Positions 8,007 to 20,544 of a stretch of DNA of 36,278 bases are shown here, piece after piece. A program made the translations under genes and the position numbers. The notes beneath the pieces were generated by a model. The model searched no databases and had not been told where the DNA came from. It saw nothing but the letters and a program-made list of their open reading frames with translations. This DNA comes from Dyella silvatica (GTDB taxonomy: Bacteria; Pseudomonadota; Gammaproteobacteria; Xanthomonadales; Rhodanobacteraceae). The stretch is from contig NZ_JAPDPE010000045.1 in the NCBI RefSeq assembly GCF_026283955.1, positions 1 to 36,278 on the forward strand. The letters are read 5' to 3'. The first letter of the stretch is position 1. Each line of letters opens with the position of its first letter.

Positions 8007-8653
8007 GCACGCTTCTCGCCGGGTTGCCCGCCGATGGTCTTTCGACCCACGGCCAGCGCGTATACCTCACGCGAACGAGCGCGCGAGGCCTTTGGTTTAC
8101 GCATGGTTACGCGCGTGAACTCCACGCGCAAGCTGCGCAGGTAATCGTCAAAGCCGGCCCCCTGAAACAACTTGATCAGGAACGACCCACCTGGCTTAAG
8201 CCAGTGCCGGCTAAAATCCAGCGCCAACTCAGCCAGATCCATTGCCCGGATCTGATCAGCCAGCGCTACTCCACTCATATTGGGGGCCATATCAGATAGC
8301 ACAAGATCAAGCTTCTGTCCGTCTAGACGAGATTCCAACTCACGTAAGACCGATTCTTCGCGAAAATCACCCTGCAAAAAATCCACCCCGCCAATACCCT
8401 GCATAGGCAGGATATCCAGCGCGATGACAGTACCGTTGTCACCCAAGCGCTGACGCACCAATTGGGACCAACCGCCAGGCGCCGCGCCCAGGTCCACAAT
8501 TCGCATGCCAGGCTTGAGCAGTCGATCACGCTCAATCAACTCATCCAGCTTGAATACGGCGCGTGAACGGAAGCCTTCAGCTTGCGCCTTTTTTACATAT
8601 ATATCGTCGAAATGCTCCCGCAGCCAGCGGGAACTGCTTTTGCTGCGAGTCAT
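8003..8653 (-). CDS. rlmE: 23S rRNA (uridine(2552)-2'-O)-methyltransferase RlmE/FtsJ
   Basis: Heat-shock methyltransferase that methylates U2552 in the A-loop of 23S rRNA late in 50S assembly, using S-adenosylmethionine. ATG 8653 gives 216 residues; the frame also opens at a TTG 9 nt upstream, less likely. The SAM-binding motif [13 protein letters not shown] is clear, and the catalytic K-D-K-E tetrad is recognisable in [13 protein letters not shown] (K), [12 protein letters not shown] (D), [10 protein letters not shown] (K) and SRARSREVY (E). It lies directly upstream of ftsH, overlapping by 4 nt, the conserved rlmE-ftsH operon. It is divergent from yhbY. Confidence 0.96.
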   Translation of the reverse strand: MTRSKSSSRWLREHFDDIYVKKAQAEGFRSRAVFKLDELIERDRLLKPGMRIVDLGAAPGGWSQLVRQRLGDNGTVIALDILPMQGIGGVDFLQGDFREESVLRELESRLDGQKLDLVLSDMAPNMSGVALADQIRAMDLAELALDFSRHWLKPGGSFLIKLFQGAGFDDYLRSLRVEFTRVTMRKPKASRARSREVYALAVGRKTIGGQPGEKRA

Positions 8654-8735
8654 GATCGGCAACTGTCACAGATACGGGGAGTGGCCAGCATGATACCCTT
8701 TACGGTCCATTCGCCGCGAATCTGAGACTGAACGC

Positions 8736-9032
8736 ATGGCCCTCTCCCCCTCGCAGCGCCGTTATTTGCGCAGCCTTGCCCACGATCTGAAGCCAGTTAT
8801 CCTCCTCGGCGCCAAAGGCGCTACCGAAGCGGTGGTCAAAGAGCTGGACCTGGCGCTGTCTCATCACGAGCTCGTCAAAATCAAGCTGTCAGGCGGCGAC
8901 AAGGACGAGCGCCAAGCGCAGATCGACTTTCTTGCCAACGGCACCCATTCCGAAAGCGTGCAGCAAATCGGCCACATCGTCGTGCTGTTTCGCCGCAACG
9001 AAGACGAGCCCAAACTGGCATTGCCGCGTTAA
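8736..9032 (+). CDS. yhbY: Ribosome assembly RNA-binding protein YhbY (CRM domain)
   Basis: A 98-residue protein made of one CRM domain, as in the E. coli pre-50S-associated YhbY. The signature is clear: LSPSQRRYLRSLAHDLKPVILLGAKGAT, with the GxxG-like loop GAKG, followed by LDLALSHHELVKIKL and the C-terminal strand QIGHIVVLFRRN. It likely binds rRNA during large-subunit maturation. It is divergent from rlmE (83-bp gap), the usual gammaproteobacterial neighbourhood, and is followed after 15 nt by the Mth938-like gene. Confidence 0.95.
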   Translation: MALSPSQRRYLRSLAHDLKPVILLGAKGATEAVVKELDLALSHHELVKIKLSGGDKDERQAQIDFLANGTHSESVQQIGHIVVLFRRNEDEPKLALPR

Positions 9033-9047
9033 ATCTTCGAGTTTCCG

Positions 9048-9422
9048 ATGGATCTCTCCCTCGACAGACCTGACGACTACTTATTTGTACGCCGCGTCAG
9101 TGCGCACGGCGTCATCGTGGTCGATCGCGAATTTGATCGCAGTTTCTTGCTGGCGCCAGACGGCGTGGTCGAGAACTGGCCCATACAAGCGGCTAATACA
9201 CTGGCTGCGGAGCACGTCGAAGCCATTCTCACGCTCAAGCCCGAACTGGTGCTACTGGGCACCGGTGAGCGCCAGCACTTCCCTGCCGCGGCTTTCCTGG
9301 CAGGTTTTCTGCGCAAAAACGTCGGCATTGAAGTGATGGATAACGCGGCGGCGGCCCGCACCTATAACCTGCTCGCCGCGGAAGGTCGGCGAGTGGTAGT
9401 GGCATTCATCTTGCCGGCTTAA
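9048..9422 (+). CDS. Mth938-like domain protein (DUF498/NDUFAF3-like)
   Basis: A 124-residue protein of the Mth938/DUF498 fold. Typical features are the N-terminal strands LFVRRVSAHGVIVVDREFDRS, the conserved PELVLLGTGERQHFP loop, and GIEVMDNAAAARTYNLLAAEGRRVVVAFI. The mitochondrial relative NDUFAF3 assists complex I assembly; the bacterial role is not established. It follows yhbY closely on the same strand and probably shares its transcript. It converges on nlpD with a 27-bp gap. Family identity is firm, function unknown. Confidence 0.9.
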   Translation: MDLSLDRPDDYLFVRRVSAHGVIVVDREFDRSFLLAPDGVVENWPIQAANTLAAEHVEAILTLKPELVLLGTGERQHFPAAAFLAGFLRKNVGIEVMDNAAAARTYNLLAAEGRRVVVAFILPA

Positions 9423-9449
9423 CCGGCGCCGTTTGCGCGCGCTCAGAGA

Positions 9450-10478
9450 TCAGCGAGACGGCAAGTAGCTAAGCGGGTCGACCGGATTGCCGTCCTTGCG
9501 AATCTGAAACTGCAATTCGTCGCGTGACGCGCCAGTCGAGCCCATTTCGGCAACTTGCTGCCCCGCGCTCACCCGCTGCCCCTCTTTGACCAAACGCTTG
9601 CGATTGTGGCCGTAGGCAGAGAGAAAGCTGTCATTGTGCTTGATGATGACCAGTTCGCCGTAACCGACCAAGCCGTTGCCGCTATAGACCACCACGCCAT
9701 CGGCCGCTGCGCGAATCGGGTCACCGGATTTGCCGTAGACCTCGATACCGGGGATTGCATCACCACTCTGGAAGCGCTTACCCAGGCTACCGTCCGCCGG
9801 CCAACGCCAATTGACTCCGCCCAATGCACGGCTTGCTCCAGCAGGTATGGCCACGGCAGCAGGCGTCGGTGCCGGCGACACCGGCGGCGGCAACGACGCC
9901 GGGTTGGGCGTAGGCACACCGGCCACGGGCACTACGGTCGAATTGCTTGCCGCCGTTGCCGGCGCACTACTCGATGCCGCAGGCGTGCCTGAAGCAGCAG
10001 CGGTCGCCGAAGCCGCCGGCTTGGTCACCGTGGACTCCGTAGTGTTCTCAAACATCGGCGCCGTCGGAGCCGGGTGAGTCGACGAAGCCACCGGCACTGG
10101 AGCCGTGGGTCGTGGCGCAGCTACAACCACGGTATGCGAGGACTCGTTCGCCCCACCTGGCGCAGACAAACGCAAAACCTGGCCCGGCCAGATCGTATAA
10201 GGCGGTGCAATGCTGTTCCACCGCGCCAGATCGCGAAAATCCACGCTATTGCGAAAAGCGATCGAATAAAGCGTATCGCCGTGAGCGACCTGGTAGCTGC
10301 CGCCGGGTGTTGATTTCGCCGGAGTCACCACGCGCCCGCCGCCGGCAGGCTCGACCACCACCGAGCGGCGCATACCGCTGTCACAAGCGGTCAGTGCGAG
10401 TGCCACCAAGGCCACTGCAGAATATTGAAGAAGTCCGTTCATGTTCGCCAGCATACCGATGTGCAACGAGGTTTTCAT
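9450..10478 (-). CDS. nlpD: NlpD-type lipoprotein, LysM plus degenerate M23 (LytM) domain
   Basis: Murein hydrolase activator of the NlpD/EnvC type, which stimulates AmiC-like amidases during cell separation. The start at 10478 has AAGGA 9 nt upstream. A lipoprotein signal ends in LTAC (Cys32). A LysM peptidoglycan-binding domain follows (YQVAHGDTLYSIAF...NSI.PPYTIWPGQVLRL), then a long Ala/Pro/Thr linker and a C-terminal LytM domain. The metal-binding residues of active M23 peptidases are missing (GIEVYG for the HxxxD region, DELQFQIR for HxH), as in activator-type homologues. It is the last gene of surE-pcm-yqaA-nlpD. The rpoS gene, which follows nlpD in many gammaproteobacteria, is not here. 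Confidence 0.92.
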   Translation of the reverse strand: MKTSLHIGMLANMNGLLQYSAVALVALALTACDSGMRRSVVVEPAGGGRVVTPAKSTPGGSYQVAHGDTLYSIAFRNSVDFRDLARWNSIAPPYTIWPGQVLRLSAPGGANESSHTVVVAAPRPTAPVPVASSTHPAPTAPMFENTTESTVTKPAASATAAASGTPAASSSAPATAASNSTVVPVAGVPTPNPASLPPPVSPAPTPAAVAIPAGASRALGGVNWRWPADGSLGKRFQSGDAIPGIEVYGKSGDPIRAAADGVVVYSGNGLVGYGELVIIKHNDSFLSAYGHNRKRLVKEGQRVSAGQQVAEMGSTGASRDELQFQIRKDGNPVDPLSYLPSR

Positions 10479-10574
10479 GCAAGCGTGTCCTTATTGAACC
10501 TCAGTTAGAAGCCCACCCGGTGAGCAAGCAACCCATAAGGCCTATCGACCTTAAAAATGCCCCACGCACCCTGT

Positions 10575-11183
10575 TCAGCGCAGCCAGAACCACCACACCA
10601 GCAGCAACCCGAGCATCGCCAAAGCACCCCAGCCCATCCACTCGATGTGCTTGTGCAGAGTACGTTCCGCCCGCTCACCAAAGAAACGAATCAGCAGCGC
10701 AAGCAGCCATACACGCTTGCCCCGCCCGACCGCGATGCAAACCAGAAACGGAATGATCGGCACGCCAACGATACCCGACGCCCAGGTGATGAACTTCATC
10801 GGCACTACGGGTTGCAGTGCGGCCAATGCCAGCACCAATAGCAGCCCCAGCCAATGCTGGTTCATCTGCGCGCGCAGACTTTCGACGCCCACCTCGATCG
10901 GTGCCAACCAATGCAGCGACTCGAGCAGTGGATGCAGCGCCTGAAACGCCCAATGGCCTAGCGCATAGCCCACCAACGAACCCAGCAGGGAGCAAAGCAG
11001 GCTGATATTGGCGTAGAAAAAAGCCTTGTGGCGCTTGCCCAGCATCATCGGCGCCAGCATCACCTCCGGCATGATCGGGAAGATAAAGGCTTCGACAAAG
11101 CTCAAGCCACTGAGGTAATACACCGCCCGGGGATGACGCGCCCAGGTCAATGCGCGTGCGTACATCGCTCCAAACAAACGCAT
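10575..11183 (-). CDS. yqaA: YqaA family inner-membrane protein (SNARE-associated/VTT-like)
   Basis: A 202-residue multi-pass membrane protein of the YqaA branch of the DedA/VTT superfamily. The start MRLFGAMYARAL at 11183 has an AAGGACG ribosome-binding site; the longer open frame to 11291 overlaps pcm and is unlikely. Conserved features are the re-entrant-loop region YYLSGLSFVEAFIFPIMPEVML, the GSLVGYALGHWA helix, and the second loop ALQPVVPMKFITWASGIVGV. Relatives are implicated in lipid scrambling or membrane homeostasis; no substrate is known for this branch. It lies between pcm and nlpD in the conserved operon. Confidence 0.88.
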   Translation of the reverse strand: MRLFGAMYARALTWARHPRAVYYLSGLSFVEAFIFPIMPEVMLAPMMLGKRHKAFFYANISLLCSLLGSLVGYALGHWAFQALHPLLESLHWLAPIEVGVESLRAQMNQHWLGLLLVLALAALQPVVPMKFITWASGIVGVPIIPFLVCIAVGRGKRVWLLALLIRFFGERAERTLHKHIEWMGWGALAMLGLLLVWWFWLR

Positions 11184-11211
11184 TAATGGCGTCCTTGGTG
11201 AAAGCGGCGCA

Positions 11212-11892
11212 TCAACCGATGCCGCCAAGTAAGGGCACGAAACTAACCGCACCAAGCTCTTCTTGAATGAAATCGCCCTGCCCGTCGCCACGCATGCGTA
11301 TCAGCATCTGGTTGCTCGGCGAGCCTACCGGCGCCACCAGCACCCCCGTCGGGCTCAACTGATTGAGCAACTGAGTCGGAACAGTATCGCCCGCAGCGGT
11401 AAGAATGATTGCGTCGAAAGGAGCCTCATCGGCCCAGCCCAATTTGCCGTCATCGTGACGCGAACGGATGTTATTCAAACCGAGCTGACGGAAGCGCCGA
11501 CGCGCCTGACGTAGTAGCTCTTCAATCCGCTCTACGGTAAACAGTTGTGGCACCAGGGCAGCCAGCACGACTGCTTGATAACCCGAGCCGGTGCCAATCT
11601 CCAAGACCTTTTGTGGCAGCCCAAACTCGATCAATGCCTCAGTCATCCGCGCAACCACCCACGGTTGCGAAATGGTCTGGCCATGTCCAATCGGCAACGC
11701 AGTGTTTTCGTAGGCGCGCGAGTGCAATGCCTGATCGATGAAATGGTGCCGCGGCAAATTGCGAATGACGTCGAGCACTCGCGCATCGCGAATACCCTCG
11801 TCTTTCAATTTGACCGCGAGGCGATCGCGCGCCCGTTGCGAGGTCATGCCCTCGCCCTTCAGTACCGACGGCGGTAGCGGATGCACATTCAT
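11212..11892 (-). CDS. pcm: Protein-L-isoaspartate O-methyltransferase
   Basis: Repairs isomerised Asp/Asn residues in aged proteins by methylating L-isoaspartyl groups with S-adenosylmethionine. Motifs are typical: RHHFID.AL...Y.NTALPIGHGQTISQP (substrate loop), VLEIGTGSGYQAVVLAAL (SAM motif I) and FDAIILTAAGDTVP. The start MNVHPLPPSVL at 11892 lies 1 nt after the surE stop, with AAGGTGG inside the end of surE as ribosome-binding site. This gives a 226-residue protein; the frame reaching 11922 would overlap surE. Confidence 0.95.
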   Translation of the reverse strand: MNVHPLPPSVLKGEGMTSQRARDRLAVKLKDEGIRDARVLDVIRNLPRHHFIDQALHSRAYENTALPIGHGQTISQPWVVARMTEALIEFGLPQKVLEIGTGSGYQAVVLAALVPQLFTVERIEELLRQARRRFRQLGLNNIRSRHDDGKLGWADEAPFDAIILTAAGDTVPTQLLNQLSPTGVLVAPVGSPSNQMLIRMRGDGQGDFIQEELGAVSFVPLLGGIG

Positions 11893-11893
11893 C

Positions 11894-12691
11894 TCAAGCC
11901 ACCTTATCGTCGGCTGACACATCGCCGGCCATGCCTTCGGTCAGCGCATTCATCCAGCTGCTGACCTTGTCCAGCGCCTGGAAGCGGGTCAAGTCGACAT
12001 GAATCGGGGTGACGGAGACGTAACCGCGCTGTACCGCGTTGAAGTCGGTACCTGGGCCAGCATCATCGACATCGCCGGCTGGTCCGATCCACCAGATCGG
12101 CTTGCCGCGGGGATCGGTCTGCTGAATACAAGGTGCGGAACGATGGCGCTTGCCAAGCCGGGTCACTTCAAAACCCTGAATCTCCTCCCACGGGAGATCC
12201 GGCACATTCACATTGAGAATGGTGTCCGCAGGCAACGCATCGACCAGCAGGCGCTTCATCAGCAACAACACCGCCTTGGCGGCCGATTCGTAATGCTCGC
12301 CCCGATGGTTACGGCTCACCAGCGACACGGCAATCGCCGGCAAGCCGAGAAAGCGCCCTTCCATCGCCGCCGAAACCGTGCCGGAATAAATAACGTCATC
12401 ACCCAGATTGGCGGAGTTATTGATGCCGGAGACCACGATGTCCGGGTCATCATCAAGCATGCCTGCCAGCGCCAGATGCACGCAGTCGGTGGGCGTTCCT
12501 GCGACACGGTAATAGCCGTTATCCATCCGCAGCACCCGAATCGGTGCGTCCAGCGTAAGCGAATTGCTAGCGCCCGAGCGGTCGCGATCAGGCGCCACCA
12601 CAGTTACCTGACCGACCGCGCCAAGGCGTTCGGCGAGCACCCGGATACCCGGTGCATCCACGCCATCATCGTTACTTACCAGAACTCGCAT
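11894..12691 (-). CDS. surE: 5'/3'-nucleotidase SurE
   Basis: Metal-dependent nucleotidase acting on nucleoside monophosphates, linked to stationary-phase survival. The start [10 protein letters not shown] at 12691 (or the adjacent ATG at 12694) puts the metal ligands at D8 and D9, as in the family. Further motifs are RSGASNSLT, the VSGIN(N)[20 protein letters not shown] metal/phosphate loop, and the C-terminal [12 protein letters not shown]. It is 265 residues, normal length. It starts the surE-pcm-yqaA-nlpD operon. The gene on the far side (Smr) is divergent, so the promoter lies in the roughly 150 bp between them. Confidence 0.96.
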   Translation of the reverse strand: MRVLVSNDDGVDAPGIRVLAERLGAVGQVTVVAPDRDRSGASNSLTLDAPIRVLRMDNGYYRVAGTPTDCVHLALAGMLDDDPDIVVSGINNSANLGDDVIYSGTVSAAMEGRFLGLPAIAVSLVSRNHRGEHYESAAKAVLLLMKRLLVDALPADTILNVNVPDLPWEEIQGFEVTRLGKRHRSAPCIQQTDPRGKPIWWIGPAGDVDDAGPGTDFNAVQRGYVSVTPIHVDLTRFQALDKVSSWMNALTEGMAGDVSADDKVA

Positions 12692-12839
12692 CATGATCCG
12701 TTGGAAAGCTTCACTAGAGGTGCGCCAAAACCGGGCTTGCGGCACAGCCGACGACCTCGAAGTCTACCGTAGCGAACCCACGGTTTCACGGGCACCGACC
12801 ATTTGTGTAGATGTCTCAGGCTTTGGTTACGATCTACCC

Positions 12840-13385
12840 ATGAAACGCCGCACGCCTACCCCGATCAACGACGACGATGCCCGCTTGTTCCGGGAGGCCA
12901 TCGGCGAGGTACGTCCCTTCGAGCCGGTAGCTCCGCCGCCCGCGCCAGCCAAGCCCAAGCCTTATCCACGCATGTTCGAAGCCGATGAAGCCGCCGTCCC
13001 CGGCGAGTTGCTGGCGATGGAGTTCGACCCCGGCATGCTCGAGGTAGGCGAGGAGCTGAGCTATCTACGCGATGGCTACTCGCCCAAACTGTTGCGACAG
13101 CTCAAGCGTGGCCAATTCAGCGTGCAAGACGAAATCGATCTGCATCAGATGAATGCTGCTGCGGCGCAGGCCACCATCGTCGAGTTTCTCGCCGAGGCGC
13201 ATCACCACGGCTTACGCTGTGTACGCATCGTGCACGGCAAGGGCTTGCGTTCTAAAGCCGCCGGGCCGGTACTGAAAGCACTGACCGATCGCATGCTGCG
13301 CCGACGTGACGATGTCATCGCCTTTGCCTCGGCACGACCGATGCAAGGTGGTACCGGCGCCGTGGTGGTCCTGCTGAAGGCATGA
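12840..13385 (+). CDS. Smr domain protein (SmrA/YfcN-like)
   Basis: A 181-residue protein starting MKRRTPTPINDDD at ATG 12840; the frame is open back to 12693 but that part overlaps surE. The N-terminal half is Pro/Ala-rich and probably flexible. The Smr domain carries the conserved IDLHQM (DLH) motif and the RIVHGKGLRS (HGxG) motif that line the presumed nuclease/RNA-binding cleft. Stand-alone Smr proteins have been reported as DNA or RNA endonucleases acting on collided or damaged complexes; the role here is unproven. It is encoded opposite to its neighbours, interrupting the usual truD-surE adjacency. Confidence 0.88.
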   Translation: MKRRTPTPINDDDARLFREAIGEVRPFEPVAPPPAPAKPKPYPRMFEADEAAVPGELLAMEFDPGMLEVGEELSYLRDGYSPKLLRQLKRGQFSVQDEIDLHQMNAAAAQATIVEFLAEAHHHGLRCVRIVHGKGLRSKAAGPVLKALTDRMLRRRDDVIAFASARPMQGGTGAVVVLLKA

Positions 13386-13432
13386 CCACCAACCGGGTGG
13401 TTACCGGTAAGGAATGGTCGAGTTTATTGAAC

Positions 13433-13463
13433 GCTCCCGCCCGTGCTGACGATGGGCGGGAGC
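13433..13463. terminator. Long hairpin between the convergent smr and truD genes
   Basis: A perfect 10-bp GC-rich stem (GCTCCCGCCC at 13433-13442, GGGCGGGAGC at 13454-13463) with an 11-nt loop lies between the two converging stops. A-runs, not T-runs, follow on the + strand and no T-run follows on the minus strand. A smaller stem (ACCACC/GGTGGT, 13385-13401) overlaps the end of smr. Probably limits read-through, but not a classic intrinsic terminator. Confidence 0.5.
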
Positions 13464-13470
13464 AAAAAAC

Positions 13471-14499
13471 TCAGGCCTGCGCCAGCTCACGCACCACCAC
13501 GGTGGCATATGCGCCCGCCGGCAATTCAAAAGCCAGCTCCAACGCGCCCTGGCCCGACGCGTCATCATCCAGCCAACGCCAGCGCAAGGCCTGCGGCAAT
13601 AAACGCAGCGGACGGCGCTCTTGCTCCATTCGAGCCGCGGCCAGTCCCTGGGCCAAATCAAGATCCATCGCGGCAATTTCACGTTCCAAGGCACCCGCCT
13701 CTGCCTGGGTCGGCGGCTCGCCCTGACCCCACAACGGGCCCGACGGATGAATATCGCCACGACCAAGACGTTCCGCCAGCGTATCGTCAAACGCCTCAGG
13801 CCCAAACCACGAACGCGAGCCTGCCAACGACCAGATCTCACCCTCCAGCGGACTGTCCCACACCCCGCGCTCAATACGTGCCGCCAGTACGCCATTAAAA
13901 ATGTGCGAACGAGCGGCGGACAGCAAGAACGAGCGTTTGTCGCGATCGACGCGCCGACTGCCGCCAGCAAACATGGCCCTGGCCTGGGAAACGTTGCCGC
14001 CCTCGCGACCAAACCGCTGTTCACCGAAATAATTGGGCACACCACGCGTCGCGATCTGCTGCAGCACCTGCTCGGCAGCCGCGCGATCACCTTGCACATG
14101 GCGCAAGACCAGTACAAAACGATTGCCACGCAAAGCGCCGCGCTTGAGCTTACGCTTATGTCGGGTCGCAGCTAGCACCTTGACCTCGGCATGTGGAAAT
14201 GCCGACCAATCCGGGTCAGGCTTACCAGCGAGCTGCACCGAAAAGCTTTGCCGTGTCACCGCATGACGATCTTTCAGCCCGGCATAACCGACATTCAGTG
14301 GCGGAATTTCCGCGAAGCGGGCCAACTCTTTCGCGACCCAATCCGTATTGGCTCCGCGCTTCTCCACCCACAGCAACGCGTGCTCACCTTCACCGTCGGC
14401 GTCATAGCCCAGTATTTCCTCGACTTGGAAATCTTCGGGGCTGCTGCGCAGTTGCGCAATCAACGGCGGCGTGCCGTATGCGTAGGGAAGTTCAATCAT
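13471..14499 (-). CDS. truD: tRNA pseudouridine(13) synthase TruD
   Basis: Converts U13 of tRNA-Glu to pseudouridine. It is 342 residues, the family's usual size. The catalytic motif is GYAGLKDRHAVTRQ with the nucleophilic Asp at residue 77. Other family marks are EDFQVEEIL near the N-terminus, the GNRFVLVLR segment, and VPNYFGEQRFGREGGN. It lies downstream of ispF but is separated by a 151-bp gap carrying short tandem repeats, so it may have its own promoter. Confidence 0.96.
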   Translation of the reverse strand: MIELPYAYGTPPLIAQLRSSPEDFQVEEILGYDADGEGEHALLWVEKRGANTDWVAKELARFAEIPPLNVGYAGLKDRHAVTRQSFSVQLAGKPDPDWSAFPHAEVKVLAATRHKRKLKRGALRGNRFVLVLRHVQGDRAAAEQVLQQIATRGVPNYFGEQRFGREGGNVSQARAMFAGGSRRVDRDKRSFLLSAARSHIFNGVLAARIERGVWDSPLEGEIWSLAGSRSWFGPEAFDDTLAERLGRGDIHPSGPLWGQGEPPTQAEAGALEREIAAMDLDLAQGLAAARMEQERRPLRLLPQALRWRWLDDDASGQGALELAFELPAGAYATVVVRELAQA

Positions 14500-14562
14500 G
14501 GGGGAACACCTAAATAAGTTGCCCTGTCCGGCAAACCGGCAAGGGATGGTCGCTACAACAAG

Positions 14563-14618
14563 CCTGATCTAATCGGCCTGATCTAATCAGCACGATCTAA
14601 CCGGCCCGATCCAATCCG
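14563..14618. repeat. Four tandem 14-bp repeats in the truD-ispF gap
   Basis: Four consecutive 14-bp units (14563, 14577, 14591 and 14605) share the core (C)CNGATCNAATC.G: CCTGATCTAATCGG, CCTGATCTAATCAG, CACGATCTAACCGG, CCCGATCCAATCCG. A decayed fifth unit follows. The units diverge from left to right. It lies upstream of truD on the minus strand. No function is evident. Confidence 0.75.
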
Positions 14619-14650
14619 CCGAATCCCGGCTGGCCCGAAAACCCTATACC

Positions 14651-15127
14651 TCAGGCCAGAGCCAACAGCACGCAAGCCTGCGCGGCAATACCTTCGCCAC
14701 GCCCGGTAAAGCCCAACTGCTCGGTGGTGGTGGCCTTAATGCTGATGCGATCGATTTCACAACCCAGCACCTCAGCCAGGCATTCGCGCATCGCCTGTGC
14801 ATACGGCCCCACCTTGGGTGCTTCGCAGATCACCGTGATGTCGGCATTGCCCAGCGCATAACCGCGCTCGCGCATCAGCTGTGCCGCAGGGTGCAAAAAC
14901 AGGCGGCTCTGCGCATTACGCCAGCGCTCTTGTGTTGGCGGAAAGTGGCGACCGATATCGCCCAAGGCCAGCGCGCCAAAGATCGCATCGCAGAGCGCGT
15001 GAATAACCACATCGCCATCGGAATGCGCCACCACGCCACGGTGATGCGGTACGCGCACGCCGCCCAGCATGACGAAATCGCCGTCACCAAACACATGTAC
15101 GTCAAAACCCTGTCCGATACGCATCAT
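14651..15127 (-). CDS. ispF: 2-C-methyl-D-erythritol 2,4-cyclodiphosphate synthase
   Basis: Fifth enzyme of the MEP isoprenoid pathway: cyclises CDP-methylerythritol 2-phosphate with loss of CMP. From ATG 15127 (MMRIGQG...), or the next Met, it is 157-158 residues, the normal length; AAGGGG lies 9 nt upstream. Zinc ligands sit in GQGFDVH and in the [18 protein letters not shown] segment, and the FPP and [18 protein letters not shown] motifs are intact. The start follows the ispD stop by 13 nt, the conserved ispD-ispF pair. Confidence 0.96.
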   Translation of the reverse strand: MMRIGQGFDVHVFGDGDFVMLGGVRVPHHRGVVAHSDGDVVIHALCDAIFGALALGDIGRHFPPTQERWRNAQSRLFLHPAAQLMRERGYALGNADITVICEAPKVGPYAQAMRECLAEVLGCEIDRISIKATTTEQLGFTGRGEGIAAQACVLLALA

Positions 15128-15140
15128 GCCCAAGTTCCCC

Positions 15141-15830
15141 TTATGCAGTTTTTTCAAGCAAGAACTCGGCTAGCGCAAAGTCAGATGCAGTAGTCACTTT
15201 GATATTGTCTTCCGCCCCCTCGACCAGCAAGGGGGAAAAACCAGCCCGCTCCATCGCCATGGCTTCATCGCTCACCGTCAATCCGGCACGCGCCATCGCT
15301 TGCAACGCAGACGAAAGTTCAGCGCGCCGAAACAACTGCGGGGTAAAAGCCCGCCAACGTTGATCGCGCGGCTCGGTTACCAAGCTACGGCCATCCGCAT
15401 TGGCACGCTTAAGCGTGTCGCGTAAAGGCGCACCGAGCAAAGCACCACCCGCTGGCACCCCGTGTGCAATCAGCTTGTCGATGTCGGCTGGCCGAACACA
15501 AGGCCGTGCGGCATCGTGGACCAGCACAAAATCTTCATCGCGAACAGCGGCTGGCAGCGCGTTCAACCCCGCCAGCACCGAATCACAACGCTCATTGCCA
15601 CCGACCGCGGCAAGCACCGGTTTGCCGCTGAGTGCCGTGATGCCTGGCCAATAAGCGTCATCGGCAGCCAGCGTTACCAGCAAACCGGCAATACGCGGAT
15701 GGGCGGCCAAACGCGCTAGCGTGTGCTCGATCAGCATACGGCCTGCCAACGGTAAATACTGCTTAGGACAGGCTCCGCCTACGCGCAGACCGCGTCCAGC
15801 CGCTGGCACGACACACCAAAACTCCGCCAT
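15141..15830 (-). CDS. ispD: 2-C-methyl-D-erythritol 4-phosphate cytidylyltransferase
   Basis: Third enzyme of the MEP pathway: transfers CMP from CTP to methylerythritol 4-phosphate. ATG 15830 ([12 protein letters not shown]) gives 229 residues and starts 2 nt after the ftsB stop; a TTG 6 nt upstream would overlap ftsB. The nucleotide-binding loop [18 protein letters not shown] is present, with conserved [16 protein letters not shown], and [16 protein letters not shown] for this reaction is made by pyrG further upstream in the same gene string. Confidence 0.96.
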   Translation of the reverse strand: MAEFWCVVPAAGRGLRVGGACPKQYLPLAGRMLIEHTLARLAAHPRIAGLLVTLAADDAYWPGITALSGKPVLAAVGGNERCDSVLAGLNALPAAVRDEDFVLVHDAARPCVRPADIDKLIAHGVPAGGALLGAPLRDTLKRANADGRSLVTEPRDQRWRAFTPQLFRRAELSSALQAMARAGLTVSDEAMAMERAGFSPLLVEGAEDNIKVTTASDFALAEFLLEKTA

Positions 15831-15832
15831 GT

Positions 15833-16165
15833 TCAACGCCCGCCAGCCGAGGTGCTCGGGGCAGGCGCCGCATTCGAGTTGGCCGTGCCAGGTTTTTCGA
15901 CCACTTGGTAAAAAGTCTCGCCGGGCTTGATCAATCCCAGTTCGGCCCGGGCACGCGCCTCGACGGCTTGATCGCCATGTTTGAGGTCAGTCACATCCGC
16001 ACCCAGCGCTTGATTGCGCTGGAGCAGACGATCGTTGTCATCGCTTTGTTTTTTCACCGTTGCCCTCAGCACCTCGACCTCATGCACACCGCCGTTGCCG
16101 GTCCACAGCTTTAGCTGCAGACCGATCAACACGAGTAAGAGAATCAAGGCGATCCAGCGCAACAT
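15833..16165 (-). CDS. ftsB: Cell division protein FtsB
   Basis: Small bitopic divisome protein that forms the FtsQLB complex and helps activate septal peptidoglycan synthesis. It has 110 residues: one N-terminal membrane helix (about residues 3-20, MLRWIALILLLVLIGLQLKL), then a periplasmic coiled coil (VEVLRATVKKQSDDNDRLLQRNQALGADV) and the conserved ARAELGLIKPGETFYQVV end. The tail is Ala/Pro/Ser-rich and variable. It starts 7 nt after the eno stop, the conserved eno-ftsB-ispD order. Confidence 0.95.
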   Translation of the reverse strand: MLRWIALILLLVLIGLQLKLWTGNGGVHEVEVLRATVKKQSDDNDRLLQRNQALGADVTDLKHGDQAVEARARAELGLIKPGETFYQVVEKPGTANSNAAPAPSTSAGGR

Positions 16166-16172
16166 GCGTCGG

Positions 16173-17504
<1,332 letters not shown>

Positions 17505-17589
17505 TCAGCGCAAAGCGAGTGCAGCAGCGACGACCTAAGTTCTACCGAACCAGGGACATACCGCAACTGAACTCGCCCCAGCAGAATCT

Positions 17590-17615
17590 TTCGCACCCCA
17601 GGGTGCGCCCCTACA
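17590..17615 (-). repeat. REP-like palindromic element in the kdsA-eno gap
   Basis: On the minus strand TGTAGGGGCGCACCCTGGGG begins a unit ending TGCGAA, with stem GCACCC/GGGTGC (17593-17606). The TGTAGG(A/G)GCGCAC... form resembles dispersed extragenic palindromes common in pseudomonads and xanthomonads. A shorter related string (GTAGGAGTGCGCCTAC) occurs near 2427-2442. Copy number in the genome cannot be judged here. Confidence 0.5.
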
Positions 17616-17618
17616 AAA

Positions 17619-20544
<2,926 letters not shown>

